The notes under the pieces are model-generated. The model did not search any database. It was not told where the DNA came from and saw only the letters and a list, made by a program, of their open reading frames with translations. 64,000 nucleotides of DNA from DASQUK01 sp046726215 (lineage in GTDB: Bacteria > Actinomycetota > Acidimicrobiia > Acidimicrobiales > VFJN01). This document shows, piece after piece, positions 37,360 to 45,953 of this stretch. The first letter of the stretch is position 1, and every line of letters begins with the position of its first letter. Both the position numbers and the translations under genes were made by a program. The stretch spans positions 1 through 64,000 of the forward strand of contig JBKPAA010000040.1 in assembly GCA_046726215.1 (NCBI GenBank). The letters run 5' to 3'.

Positions 37360-38106
37360 TCAATCCCGAGGGCTCAGGACACAGAACTCGTTCCCGTCGG
37401 GATCGGCCAGCACCACCCAGGTCTGTTCCCCCTGCCCCACGTCGGCGGGGGTGGCGCCCATGCCACGGAGCCGCGACACCTCCGCCGCCTGGTCATCGGT
37501 GGCGTAGGGCGCCACATCGAGGTGGACGCGGTTCTTGGCCACCTTGGGATCGGTGACCTCGATCAGCTCGAGCCGGGGGCCGATGCCGTCAGGCCGGGCC
37601 AGCGCCGCGTGGTTGTCGCCCTGGTCCACGATCGGCCAGCCGGACGCCTCGGTCCAGAAGGTGGCCAGCGCCCGCGGGTCCGGCGTGTCCAGGACGATCG
37701 CCGCCACCGCCCCGGCACCGGCGTACTCGTCACGCGGCTCGAGGACGCAGAGCTCGTTGCCCTCCGGGTCGGCCAACACGACCCAGCGCACGTCGACCTG
37801 CCCGATGTCGGCGGGCTCGGCGCCGTGGGCCAGCAGCCGCTCGACGATCTCGCGCTGCTCGTCGGTCGAGCGGCTGTTGAGGTCCAGGTGCACGCGGTTC
37901 TTCGACACCTTGGGGTCGTCGACGCGGCCGAACACCAGGGGCAGCCCCGGTTCGGTGGGGGTGCCGGCGTCATCCTCGGGTGGCTCGACCACCACCTCGT
38001 CGGGCTCCTCGTACGTGATGGGCCAGCCGGTCGCCACCGCCCAGAACCTGGCCAACGCCGACGGATCGGCAGCGTCGAAGACCACTGAGTCCAGGCGGGT
38101 CGGCAT
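37360..38106 (-). CDS. VOC-superfamily protein with two glyoxalase-like domains
   Basis: 248 residues from ATG 38106. Two homologous domains (about 1-126 and 130-248) each contain a D-P-x-A-L-A-x-F-W start, a K-N-R-V-H-L-D strand and a WVVLADPxGNEFCVL end. This is the glyoxalase_6 type of the VOC fold. The H-L-D histidine and the final E could bind a metal. Such proteins range from lyases to antibiotic-binding proteins; no specific function can be assigned. Confidence 0.85.
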   Translation of the reverse strand: MPTRLDSVVFDAADPSALARFWAVATGWPITYEEPDEVVVEPPEDDAGTPTEPGLPLVFGRVDDPKVSKNRVHLDLNSRSTDEQREIVERLLAHGAEPADIGQVDVRWVVLADPEGNELCVLEPRDEYAGAGAVAAIVLDTPDPRALATFWTEASGWPIVDQGDNHAALARPDGIGPRLELIEVTDPKVAKNRVHLDVAPYATDDQAAEVSRLRGMGATPADVGQGEQTWVVLADPDGNEFCVLSPRD

Positions 38107-38119
38107 CGACGGCACCGTA
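38107..38119 (-). promoter_or_regulatory. leaderless-type -10 box
   Basis: TACGGT on the minus strand (38119-38114) is seven bases before the ATG at 38106. Confidence 0.5.
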
Positions 38120-38197
38120 TCCGCGTTGGCGGAGCGCGAACCGGGGAAATTCGTGGCGCCCGCCCGAGGCACGGACGCACCATGACACGGCGTCAGA

Positions 38198-38209
38198 TAA
38201 CGTCGGCGC
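38198..38209 (+). promoter_or_regulatory. leaderless-type -10 box
   Basis: TAACGT (38198-38203) is six bases before the ATG at 38210; no purine-rich ribosome site lies between. Confidence 0.5.
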
Positions 38210-38833
38210 ATGGCTGAGGATCTGGCTTCCCTCGTGACTCCCTGGCGCGCCGCTGTGGTCACCTCGGAGATCCAGAACGGGGTGCTCGGTGACCCGAGCG
38301 TCTTCCCCCAACTCGCCAAGGCGGCCCGGAAGACGATGATCCCGGCCACCGCCCGGCTGATCAAGGCGGCGCGGCTGGCGGGGGTGCAGGTGATCCACTG
38401 CACGTTCTCGCATCGGCCCGACTTCAAGGCAACCAACACCAATGCCCGGCTGTTCATGAGCGCCCGCGAATCGCCGGTCCGGTTCAATCGGGGGGCGGCT
38501 GCGACGGCCGTGATTCCCGAGGTCGGCGCGGAACCCGACGATCTGGTGCTCACCCGCGCCCACGGGCTCAACCCCATGGCGGGGACCGACCTCGACCCCG
38601 TCCTGCGCAACCTCGACCTGCGCACGGTCGTGGTCGCGGGCGTCTCGGTCAACGTGGCCGTCACCAACCTGGTGATGGATGCGGTCAACCACGGTTATGA
38701 CGTCGTGCTGCCCCGCGACGCCGTGTGCGGCGTCCCCGCCGACTACGCCGCCGCCATCATCGACAACACGCTGAGCCTGCTGGCCACGCTCACCACGGTG
38801 GATGAGCTGGTCGAGATCTGGGCGAAGCAGTAG
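38210..38833 (+). CDS. isochorismatase-fold protein lacking the catalytic triad
   Basis: 207 residues with the overall isochorismatase/cysteine hydrolase pattern: an N-terminal strand with a Q-N motif, ARLIKAARLAGVQVIHCTFSHR, a central TDLDPVLRNLDLRTVVVAGVSVNV, and HGYDVVLPRDAV. The Asp-Lys-Cys triad of active members reads Glu20 (SEIQNG), Arg116 (VLTRAHG) and Ala150 (VNVAVTN) here. Loss of the nucleophile means ordinary hydrolysis is not expected. Similar proteins seem to occur in other actinobacteria, so this may be a conserved non-hydrolytic branch rather than decay. Confidence 0.85.
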   Translation: MAEDLASLVTPWRAAVVTSEIQNGVLGDPSVFPQLAKAARKTMIPATARLIKAARLAGVQVIHCTFSHRPDFKATNTNARLFMSARESPVRFNRGAAATAVIPEVGAEPDDLVLTRAHGLNPMAGTDLDPVLRNLDLRTVVVAGVSVNVAVTNLVMDAVNHGYDVVLPRDAVCGVPADYAAAIIDNTLSLLATLTTVDELVEIWAKQ

Positions 38834-38859
38834 CCACCCGACGCCGGCCCGAGGGATCG

Positions 38860-39729
38860 ATGAAGTTCTGCCAGTCGCTGATGTACGCGCCACCGGCCGA
38901 TTGGATGGAGCTGGCTCGCTGCGCCGAGGAGGTGGGCTTCGACGAGGTGTCGCTGTCCGACCACGTGTTCTACCCGGGCAAGCTCGACTCGTCGTACCCG
39001 TACAGCCGCAGTGGGCGTCCCAGCTTCCCGCCGGAGACCCCATGGCCCGACGTCTGGGTGATGACCGGGGCACTGGCGGCGGTCACCGAGCGCATCCGCT
39101 TCGCCACCCATGTGTACGTGTTGCCCGCCCGCAACCCCTTCGTGGTGGCGAAGGCGGTCGGGACCGCCGCCTACCTGTCGGGCGACCGGGTGCTGCTCGG
39201 CGTGGGCGCCGGATGGATGCGAGAGGAGTTCGACCAGCTCGAACAGCCCTTCGCCGGGCGGGGTGCCCGGATGGAGGAGCAGATCGACGTCCTGCGCACG
39301 CTGTGGCGCGGCGGGATGGTCGAGCATCACGGCGAGTTCTACGACTTCGACCAACTGGAGATGGCTCCGGCGCCGGCGCAGCCCGTGCCCATTCTCATCG
39401 GTGGACAGACCGAGGTGGCACTGCGCCGGGCGGCCCGCATCGGCGACGGCTGGCTCGGAACCCAGTACCCACTGGACGAGCTGCGGGGCTACGTCGAGCG
39501 CCTCCACGCATATCGCCGCGAGTACGGCACCGCAGACCGGCCGTTCGAGATCCAGGCGGCGGTCATCGACCGGTTGGCCGACGCCGAGGTGTGCGCGGAG
39601 CTGGACGAGCTGGGGGTGACCGCCCTCATCACCTCCGCCTGGCTCATCGAGGGGCTCTCGTTCGCGCCGCTCGACGACAACCGGCGGGCGCTCGAGCGCT
39701 TCGCCGCCAGCTACATCGCCCCGGGCTGA
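38860..39729 (+). CDS. LLM-class (luciferase-like) flavin/F420 oxidoreductase
   Basis: 289 residues with a ribosome site GAGGG eight bases upstream. The TIM-barrel pattern of luciferase-like monooxygenases is visible: ELARCAEEVGFDEVSLSDHVFYPGK, IRFATHVYVLPARNPFVVAKA, LSGDRVLLGVGAGWMREEFDQL, and VPILIGGQTEVALRRAARIGDGW. Many actinobacterial members use F420; a CofC-like gene at the right edge shows the genome makes it. Substrate unknown. A TetR gene follows 59 bases downstream. Confidence 0.88.
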   Translation: MKFCQSLMYAPPADWMELARCAEEVGFDEVSLSDHVFYPGKLDSSYPYSRSGRPSFPPETPWPDVWVMTGALAAVTERIRFATHVYVLPARNPFVVAKAVGTAAYLSGDRVLLGVGAGWMREEFDQLEQPFAGRGARMEEQIDVLRTLWRGGMVEHHGEFYDFDQLEMAPAPAQPVPILIGGQTEVALRRAARIGDGWLGTQYPLDELRGYVERLHAYRREYGTADRPFEIQAAVIDRLADAEVCAELDELGVTALITSAWLIEGLSFAPLDDNRRALERFAASYIAPG

Positions 39730-39776
39730 GGGCGCCCCGCCCACCGGTGTTCCCTGACGACCCGTCAGCTCCCGGT

Positions 39777-39788
39777 TAGCCTGGCGCC
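39777..39788 (+). promoter_or_regulatory. leaderless-type -10 box
   Basis: TAGCCT (39777-39782) is six bases before the GTG at 39789. Confidence 0.5.
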
Positions 39789-40460
39789 GTGGTCGAGCGG
39801 GTGGAGGTGGTCGACGACCTGCGGGCCGCCGACGGGCGTGTGCCCGGGCGGCGGGGCCGGGCCACCCGCCAGCGCCTCCTCGAGTGCACTGCGGAGATGC
39901 TGCGCACCACGTCGTACCGGGCGCTCAAGGTCATCGACATCGCGCGAGAGGCCGGTACGTCGCCCGCCACCTTCTACCAGTACTTCGGCGACGTCGAGGA
40001 TGCCATCCTCGTGTTGGCACAGGAGATGGCGCTCGACAGCGAGCGGCTGGTCCGCATCGTGGGTGAGGGCACGTGGCGGGGTACCGCCGGCTACCGGACG
40101 GCGCTCGAGCTCACCGACGCCTTCTTCGCGTTCTGGGATCAGCACCGGCCCGTGATCCGGGTCGTCGACCTCGGGGCGGAGGAGGGCGACCGCCGCTTCC
40201 GGAAGATCCATCTGGAGCTGCTGAACAACGTCACGGTCCAGCTGGCGGAGACCATCAGGTGCCTCCAGGCCGAGGAGCGGAACCTCGGCGTCGACCCACT
40301 GGCCCAGGCAGGCATGCTCGTCGCCACGCTGGCCAATGTGGCGGCCCATCAGCACAGCTTCGAGGCCTGGGGCATCCGTGCCGGCGATGTCCGCATCTCG
40401 GTGGCCCGCCAGATCTTCTGGGGCACAACCGGCCAGCGGCCGCCGACTAGATCAGGCTGA
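39789..40460 (+). CDS. TetR family transcriptional regulator
   Basis: 223 residues from GTG 39789. The DNA-binding domain (about 22-72) reads RGRATRQRLLECTAEMLRTT, VIDIAREAGTSPATFYQYFGDVEDAILVLAQEM, a textbook TetR helix-turn-helix. The C-terminal domain is helical with an aromatic patch (TDAFFAFWDQHRPVIRVVD). Its 3' end overlaps the convergent SDR gene by 14 bases. Targets may include the adjacent LLM gene or the SDR/AhpD pair; the ligand is unknown. Confidence 0.9.
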   Translation: MVERVEVVDDLRAADGRVPGRRGRATRQRLLECTAEMLRTTSYRALKVIDIAREAGTSPATFYQYFGDVEDAILVLAQEMALDSERLVRIVGEGTWRGTAGYRTALELTDAFFAFWDQHRPVIRVVDLGAEEGDRRFRKIHLELLNNVTVQLAETIRCLQAEERNLGVDPLAQAGMLVATLANVAAHQHSFEAWGIRAGDVRISVARQIFWGTTGQRPPTRSG

Positions 40461-41250
40461 GGCCGCCGTCAACGGCGAGGACCTGGCCGGTGACGTAGCT
40501 CGCCTCGTCGGACAGGAGGAAGACGACGACCGCGCCGACCTCCCAGGCGGTGCCCTGGCGGCCCAGGGGCACCGGGGTGCGGGCCCGGGACGGGCGGCCC
40601 CTCGTCGCCAGCCTCCCCAGGGGCGTGTCGATCAGTCCGGGCGCTACCACGTTGGACCGCACGCCCCGACGGGCACCCTCCAGGGCCACGTGGCGGGCCA
40701 GGCCCACGAGGCCGGCCTTCGAGGCGTCGTAGGCCGGTAGCCGGCTGCCGGGCTGGAGACCGGCGACCGAGCCGATGAACACGATGCTGCCGCCGCCCTC
40801 CCCGGGCGCAGCTTCGGCCAGCGCCTCGACGGCGGCCCGGGCCACCAGGAAGTGACCGCGCAGGTTCACGGCCATGGTGGCGTCCCAGTCCTCGGGCGAC
40901 GTACCGGCGAGCCCTGCACCGCGCCCGATGCCAACGCTGACCACGACGCCGTCGAGCCGTCCACCGCCCGCATCGCTGGCTCGGCTGACCATGGCGGCGC
41001 AGTCGTCGGGAGACGTGACGTCCCCGACCACGACGGTGGCGCCGGCGCCCGCGCTGCGGACCAACGAGGCGGTCTCCTCGGCGGCGGCCGCGTCACGGTC
41101 GACGCACACGACGTGCGCCCCGGCCCGGGCGGCCAGCACGGAGATGGCGCGACCGTTGCCGATGGGAGCGTCGGGCTCGTCCGACGCCTGGGTGCCGGCC
41201 CCGACCACGAGGACGGTCCGTCCGGACAGCCGCGGCGCCGTGGATCTCAC
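40447..41250 (-). CDS. SDR family oxidoreductase
   Basis: 267 residues from GTG 41250, overlapping the upstream stop as GTGA. The nucleotide-binding loop is unusual, VVGAGTQASDEPDAPIGNGRAIS, with an insertion between the first glycine and GNGRA instead of TGxxxGIG. Otherwise it has VVGDVTSPDD, the catalytic IVFIGSVAG, YDASKAGLVGLARHVALE and the usual VLAVDGGLSLI end. Dehydrogenase or reductase activity is expected; the substrate is unknown. Co-translated with the AhpD-like gene. Confidence 0.88.
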   Translation of the reverse strand: MRSTAPRLSGRTVLVVGAGTQASDEPDAPIGNGRAISVLAARAGAHVVCVDRDAAAAEETASLVRSAGAGATVVVGDVTSPDDCAAMVSRASDAGGGRLDGVVVSVGIGRGAGLAGTSPEDWDATMAVNLRGHFLVARAAVEALAEAAPGEGGGSIVFIGSVAGLQPGSRLPAYDASKAGLVGLARHVALEGARRGVRSNVVAPGLIDTPLGRLATRGRPSRARTPVPLGRQGTAWEVGAVVVFLLSDEASYVTGQVLAVDGGLSLI

Positions 41251-41813
41251 CCTTCGGTGGTCTCCTCGACCTGGACCCCGAGCGAGTTCAGCGTGAACGC
41301 GAGCAGGTGGTAGTGACCGACGAGCATGGGGACCTCGATGAGCTGGCGCTCGTCGTACCGTGCGGCCAGCGCCGCCCAGGTCGCGTCGCCGAGGCAGCAG
41401 CCGTCGTGCAGCTCGTCGGCGGCCCGTACCAGGGCGGCGTCGAACGGCGCCCAAGCCGGGTCATCCGCGGCATCGGCCTCCCGGAGCCGCTCGATCTCTC
41501 CGGCCGTGACGCCGGCGGCGCCCGCGATGCGCGCGTGCTGGCTCCACTCGTAGTCGGATCCACAGCGCCAGGCCGTGCGCAGGATCAGCAACTCGCGGTC
41601 ACGGTCGGGAAGCAGTCCCACCAGGAGCTTGCCGCCGAAGGGCAGCCAGCGGCGGAACAGCCCGGGGTGGCGGACGAGCGTGGCGAACAGGTTGGCGGCC
41701 GACCGGACGGGCGCCCCGACCTGCGCCAACAGCTCGTTGGCCCGCTCGTCACGCGCGCCGGGGGGCAGTGGTGGGATGCGGGGCGCCGTAGGTTTCGTGA
41801 TCGGTTGGGTCAT
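41247..41813 (-). CDS. carboxymuconolactone decarboxylase / AhpD-like protein
   Basis: 188 residues from ATG 41813. The helical CMD motif is RELLILRTAWRCGSDYEWSQHARIAGAAGVTAGEIERL, with the conserved Cys, Glu and His of the AhpD fold, but only one cysteine at the usual C-x-x-C position. Members decarboxylate gamma-carboxymuconolactone or act as peroxidase partners; the single cysteine argues against classical AhpD activity. It forms a two-gene operon with the SDR and is divergent from the EthD-domain gene. Confidence 0.85.
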   Translation of the reverse strand: MTQPITKPTAPRIPPLPPGARDERANELLAQVGAPVRSAANLFATLVRHPGLFRRWLPFGGKLLVGLLPDRDRELLILRTAWRCGSDYEWSQHARIAGAAGVTAGEIERLREADAADDPAWAPFDAALVRAADELHDGCCLGDATWAALAARYDERQLIEVPMLVGHYHLLAFTLNSLGVQVEETTEG

Positions 41814-41893
41814 CGGTTGCTTTCTGGTTGTGGCTGTGTCGTCATATGCCGCACGCCTACTACCAGTTTGTCCGCACAGGGGAGGGGACACCG

Positions 41894-42259
41894 ATGATCC
41901 GCCTGACCGCCATGCTGCGCCGCAACCCGGCGCTGACGGCCGACGAGTTCCAGGCCCACTGGCGCGACGTGCACGCGGCCAAGATCGTGTCCGTGCTCGG
42001 CGTCCGGGACCGCCTGGTTCGTTACGAGCAGCACCCGCGGCTGGCGACGGGCCCCGACGGCTGGGCCGGCACCGAGGGCTTCGACGGCATGGCCGTGCAG
42101 TGGTACCGCAGCGTCGAAGACTTCATGGCCATGACCAACGACCCCGGCTACCGGGAAACGGTCGCGCCCGACGAACGCCAGCTCCTCGACCTCGCCGGCG
42201 GCGTCTACCTTCTGACCGACCAACCACGGGTCATCATCGGAGAGGGGTCGGCGCACTGA
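41894..42259 (+). CDS. EthD-domain / dimeric alpha-beta barrel protein
   Basis: 121 residues from ATG 41894, preceded by AGGGGAGGGGA, a strong ribosome site. It has the ferredoxin-like pattern of EthD proteins: IRLTAMLRRNPALTADEFQAHWRDVHAAKIV and GFDGMAVQWYRSVEDFMAMTNDPGY. The H-W-x-x-x-H motif is typical. These small proteins assist or carry out degradation steps of ring compounds or ethers. The stop shares a base with the next start (TGATG), so translation is coupled to the TldD gene. Confidence 0.85.
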   Translation: MIRLTAMLRRNPALTADEFQAHWRDVHAAKIVSVLGVRDRLVRYEQHPRLATGPDGWAGTEGFDGMAVQWYRSVEDFMAMTNDPGYRETVAPDERQLLDLAGGVYLLTDQPRVIIGEGSAH

Positions 42260-43695
42260 TGCTCGAACTCGCCACCGCCGCCGTCGAGGCGGCGCTTGCC
42301 GCCGGTGCCCGGTACGCCGATGCCCGCGTGATGGTCATCCGACACGAGTCGATGGAGGCCCGCAACCGCGTGGTCGAGGACCTGACCCAGACCGAGAACG
42401 CCGGCATCGGCGTGCGGGCGCTGATCGGGTCCTCCTGGGGGTTCCAGGCCACCCCGATGCTGACAGCGGCGGCCGCCCGCAGCGCGGGGGAGGGCGCGGC
42501 CGCGGTGGCTCGCGCGTCCGGCCGGGTTGCCGGGCCCCCGCTCGACCTGGCGCCGGCTCCGGTGGTGGAGGCCGAGTGGTCCTCGACCTGGCGGCTGCAT
42601 CCGCTCGACGACATCAGCCTCGCCGAGAAGGGCGATCTCCTGGTCGACGCCACCGGTGCCGCCAACGACGCCGGTGTTCCCCTGGCCCAGGCCAGCTACC
42701 AGGTGTGGGACACCGAGAAGTGGCTCGCGTCCAGCGAGGGCAACCGCATCAGCCAGCGCCTGGTCGAGTGCGGGGCCGTGGTCGATGCCACCGCCATCGG
42801 CGACGGGGAGACCCAGCGCCGGTCGTACCCCGGGGTGCGGGGTCAGTACGGCACCCAGGGATGGGAGCTGGTGCAGGGGCTCGACCTCGTGGCCAACGCG
42901 GCCACCATGGCCGAGCAGGCCGTCGCCCTGCTGGACGCGCCGCAGTGTCCCGAGGGCACCACGACGATCGTGCTCGATTCCGACCAGGTGGCCCTCCAGA
43001 TCCACGAATCGGTGGGCCACGCCGTCGAGCTCGATCGCATCCTCGGCTGGGAGGCGGCGTTCGCCGGCACGTCGTGGCTCGATCCCAACCAGCTCGGCGG
43101 GCTGCGCTTCGGCAGCGAGCTGATGCAGGTCACCGCCGACGCCACCCTGCCCGGCGCAATGGGCAGCTTCGGTTACGACGACGAGGGCGTGCCCGCCCAG
43201 TCGGTGGACATCGTGCGCGACGGCATGTGGGTGGGCGTGCTGTCGGGCCGCGACTCCGCACCACTGGTCGGGTTGGCATCGGGCGGGATGGTGCGGGCCG
43301 ACGGGCCCGCGCGCCTGCCGATGGTGCGCATGACCAACGTGGGCCTCCGACCGGGCGAATCGTCGCTCGACGAGATGATCGCCGGCACCGACGACGGCAT
43401 CTACATGAAGACCAATCGGTCGTGGTCGATCGACGACAAGCGGCTCAACTTCCAGTTCGGCTGCGAGATCGGCTGGGAGATCAAGGACGGCCGGCTGGGC
43501 CGCATGCTCAAGAACCCCACGTACACGGGCATCGGCCCGACATTCTGGGCGTCGCTCGACGCGGTGGGTGGCGCCGACGAGTGGACCGTGTGGGGCGTGC
43601 CGCACTGCGGGAAGGGCCAGCCGCTGCAGGTGGGCCACACCGGCCACCACGCCGCCCCGTCCCGGTTCCGGAACGTGCGGGTGGGCGTGCGTTAG
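42259..43695 (+). CDS. tldD: TldD/PmbA family metalloprotease, TldD type
   Basis: 478 residues. TldD and its partner PmbA (TldE) form a cage protease that trims peptides such as microcin precursors. The zinc motif HESVGH (His249, Glu250, His254) is intact, within QIHESVGHAVELDRILG. Other landmarks are SYPGVRGQYGTQGWELV and GWEIKDGRLGRMLKNPTYTG. The partner lacking this motif is encoded at 44535 after an inserted opposite-strand HAD gene, an unusual split of a normally adjacent pair. Confidence 0.93.
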   Translation: MLELATAAVEAALAAGARYADARVMVIRHESMEARNRVVEDLTQTENAGIGVRALIGSSWGFQATPMLTAAAARSAGEGAAAVARASGRVAGPPLDLAPAPVVEAEWSSTWRLHPLDDISLAEKGDLLVDATGAANDAGVPLAQASYQVWDTEKWLASSEGNRISQRLVECGAVVDATAIGDGETQRRSYPGVRGQYGTQGWELVQGLDLVANAATMAEQAVALLDAPQCPEGTTTIVLDSDQVALQIHESVGHAVELDRILGWEAAFAGTSWLDPNQLGGLRFGSELMQVTADATLPGAMGSFGYDDEGVPAQSVDIVRDGMWVGVLSGRDSAPLVGLASGGMVRADGPARLPMVRMTNVGLRPGESSLDEMIAGTDDGIYMKTNRSWSIDDKRLNFQFGCEIGWEIKDGRLGRMLKNPTYTGIGPTFWASLDAVGGADEWTVWGVPHCGKGQPLQVGHTGHHAAPSRFRNVRVGVR

Positions 43696-43712
43696 GCCGC
43701 CCCCGCATTTTG

Positions 43713-43753
43713 TTCGCGGGATCGGCCGCCCCAGCGACCGTTCCCGCGGGGAA
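43713..43753. repeat. palindromic element, copy D, between convergent genes
   Basis: CGCGGGATCGG (43715-43725) pairs with CCGTTCCCGCG (43738-43748) with one mismatch. The minus strand of this copy aligns with that of copy B over CCGCGG, a GGGGC centre and ATCCCGCG. It fills the gap between the tldD stop and the HAD stop and may serve as a two-way terminator. Confidence 0.65.
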
Positions 43754-43764
43754 ACCCGTTGGGG

Positions 43765-44511
43765 TCAGCCCGCCAGGCGCTCGAGGAGTTCTGGCACCTG
43801 GCGGATCGAGCTCAGCTCGTGGAAGCCCATGCGCTCGGCGTCGGCGTCGGGAACGTGCTCGAGCTCCCAGGTGTACACGTACGGAAGGTGGGCGGCATGC
43901 CCGCCGAGCTCGACGACCGGCAGGATGTCGGAGCGCACGGAGTTGCCGATCATGAGGAAGTTCTCGGGCGCCACGCCGGCCTCGCTCATGACCCGCCGGA
44001 ACGTGGCCATGTCCTTCTCGGACACGATCTCGACCCGGGCGAACCTGTCGGCCAGGCCCGAGCCGGCCACCTTGGACTCCTGGTGGAACAGGTCGCCCTT
44101 GGTGACCACGATGAGCCGGTACCCGTCGTCTGCCAGCCGCCCCACCACCTCACCGACACCGTCCAGCAGCTCGACCGGCCGGTCCAGAAGTCGCTTGCCC
44201 ACGTCGAGGATCGCGCTGATCTCGGCGCTGGTGACGCGGCCGCCGGTCAGATCGATGGCGGACTCGATCAGCGACAGGGTGAAGGCCTTGGCCCCGTAGC
44301 CGTAGAGGGCGAGGTTGGCCCGCTCGGTGGCCACCACCTGGTCGTCGATCACGCTGGGATCGCCGTCGACGTACGACGCAACCAGGGCGACGAAGCGAGC
44401 GTGGGCATCGACGAAATGGCTCTCGCTGTGCCAGAGCGTGTCGTCGCCGTCGAAGGCGACCACCTCGATGCCGTTGCCACCGATGCTGCGGGCACCGCTC
44501 GCGAGTGTCAC
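43765..44511 (-). CDS. HAD-superfamily phosphatase
   Basis: 248 residues from GTG 44511. HAD motifs are complete: motif I VVAFDGDDTLWHS (nucleophile Asp21, acid Asp23), motif II VVTKGD, the lysine in SEKD, and motif IV MIGNSVRSDILP. The cap domain lies between motifs I and II. The GNSVRSD form fits a YjjG/haloacid-dehalogenase-like phosphatase for small phosphorylated metabolites. It lies between the two tldD-type genes on the opposite strand and shares a 23-base divergent promoter with the second. Confidence 0.9.
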   Translation of the reverse strand: MTLASGARSIGGNGIEVVAFDGDDTLWHSESHFVDAHARFVALVASYVDGDPSVIDDQVVATERANLALYGYGAKAFTLSLIESAIDLTGGRVTSAEISAILDVGKRLLDRPVELLDGVGEVVGRLADDGYRLIVVTKGDLFHQESKVAGSGLADRFARVEIVSEKDMATFRRVMSEAGVAPENFLMIGNSVRSDILPVVELGGHAAHLPYVYTWELEHVPDADAERMGFHELSSIRQVPELLERLAG

Positions 44512-44534
44512 CCATTCACACTACGGTCCGGTTG
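44512..44534. promoter_or_regulatory. 23-base divergent promoter with two -10 boxes
   Basis: For the minus strand TAGTGT (44523-44518) lies six bases before the GTG at 44511; for the plus strand TACGGT (44522-44527) lies seven bases before the ATG at 44535. The two boxes overlap by two bases, so both genes must be read without leaders and the polymerases should exclude each other. Confidence 0.5.
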
Positions 44535-45905
44535 ATGGTCGAACTCGCCGATTCCGCCCGCCTGGCGACCGACGCGTGCGAGCGAACCCTGGCTTCCGTC
44601 GCCGGGCGCGCAGAGGCGGTTGCCTCCGCGGTGGTGGGCACCTCGTCGCTGACCCGGTTCGCCAACAGCCGCATCCACCAGAACGTCACCGAGGACCTCG
44701 AGGCGATGGCGCTCACGGTGGCGCTGGACGGCAAGGTGGCGCGGGCGCAGACCACGCGCACCGACGCCGCCAGCCTGGAGGCACTGGTCGAGCGGGCGTT
44801 GGCGGCGGCGGCCCTGCGGCCGCCCGACCCGGAGTTCCCCGGATTCGCCCCGGCCGCACCCGTGCCCGATGTCGATCACTGGGACGACGGCACCGCAGGG
44901 GCCACGCCCGACCAGCGCGCGGCGATCGTGGCGGCGTTCGTCGAGGCGGGGGAGGGGCTGGAGGCCGCGGGCTACTGCTCCACGGAGGCCGCCACGCACG
45001 TCCTCCTGTCGACCACCGGGCAGCGAGCGACGGGCCGGGGGACGACGGCCCAGCTCGACGGGATCCACCGCGCATCCGGTCCGGACGGTGAGGGCGGGGG
45101 CGACACCGCCGATGGCTACAGCCAAGCCACGTCCGTGCGGCTCGCGGATCTCGACGGTGCCACCTGCGGGGCCCGTGCGGCGGCCAAGGCCGCCTCGGGA
45201 CGGAACCCGCTGGAGCTGCCGCCGGGCAACTACGAGGTCGTGCTCGAGCCCAGGGCCGTGGCGTCGGCGCTCGTCTATCCCGCCTATATGGGCTTCAACG
45301 GCAAGGCGCACGCCGACGGCACGTCGTTCGTCCACCTCGGCGAGCGCCAGTGGGACGCCCCGGTCGACATCTGGGACGACGCCACCGATCCCCACGCCCT
45401 CGGCGTCGGCTTCGACGCCGAGGGGACACCCAAGCACCGGCTGGACCTGGTGCGGGGTGGGGTCTCCTCGGGTCTGACGCACGACCGCCGCTCGGCGCGC
45501 CTCGCCGGTGTCGAACCGACGGGCCACTCGGTGGGCTCGGAGGCATTCGGCGGCTATGCCACCAGCCTGTTCCTCGGCAGAGGCGGCGAGACGCCCGACC
45601 AACTGGTCGGCCAGATGGAGCGGGGGCTGCTCGTGACCGACCTCTGGTACAACCGCATCCTCGACCCCAAGACGCAGGTCGTCACCGGGCTCACGCGCAA
45701 CGGCCTGTTCCTCGTCGAGGAGGGTCGGATCGTCGGGCCCGTGCAGAACCTGCGCTACACGCAGTCGATCGTGGGCGGCTTCGGGCCCGGGAAAGTGCTG
45801 GGCCTCGGCGCCGACGCCCAACTAGTTGGCAGCGAGGGAGGCATCATGCACGTCCCGTCGGCGCGCCTGGCGTCGTGGGCCTTCACCGGCAACGCCCGGG
45901 GGTGA
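44535..45905 (+). CDS. TldD/PmbA family protein, PmbA (TldE) type
   Basis: 456 residues from ATG 44535. It matches the TldE/PmbA branch: FANSRIHQNVTEDLEAMALTVALDGKVARAQT at the start, NPLELPPGNYEVVLEPRAVASAL in the middle, and LLVTDLWYNRILDPKTQVVTGLTRNGLFLVEEGRI toward the end. The HExxxH zinc motif is absent, as expected for the non-catalytic partner. It should pair with the TldD-type protein encoded at 42259. Confidence 0.92.
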   Translation: MVELADSARLATDACERTLASVAGRAEAVASAVVGTSSLTRFANSRIHQNVTEDLEAMALTVALDGKVARAQTTRTDAASLEALVERALAAAALRPPDPEFPGFAPAAPVPDVDHWDDGTAGATPDQRAAIVAAFVEAGEGLEAAGYCSTEAATHVLLSTTGQRATGRGTTAQLDGIHRASGPDGEGGGDTADGYSQATSVRLADLDGATCGARAAAKAASGRNPLELPPGNYEVVLEPRAVASALVYPAYMGFNGKAHADGTSFVHLGERQWDAPVDIWDDATDPHALGVGFDAEGTPKHRLDLVRGGVSSGLTHDRRSARLAGVEPTGHSVGSEAFGGYATSLFLGRGGETPDQLVGQMERGLLVTDLWYNRILDPKTQVVTGLTRNGLFLVEEGRIVGPVQNLRYTQSIVGGFGPGKVLGLGADAQLVGSEGGIMHVPSARLASWAFTGNARG

Positions 45906-45940
45906 TGGTCCGGCCCTCCTTAAATGTCAGACCCCCTCGT

Positions 45941-45953
45941 TAGTCTCCGGTAC
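45941..45953 (+). promoter_or_regulatory. leaderless-type -10 box
   Basis: TAGTCT (45941-45946) is seven bases before the ATG at 45954. Confidence 0.5.

Noticed and set aside
37352..37371. A T-arm-like hairpin with GGTTCAATCC, as in tRNA genes
   Set aside because: No matching acceptor, D or anticodon arms lie upstream at the right distance, and the segment overlaps the 3' end of the VOC gene.
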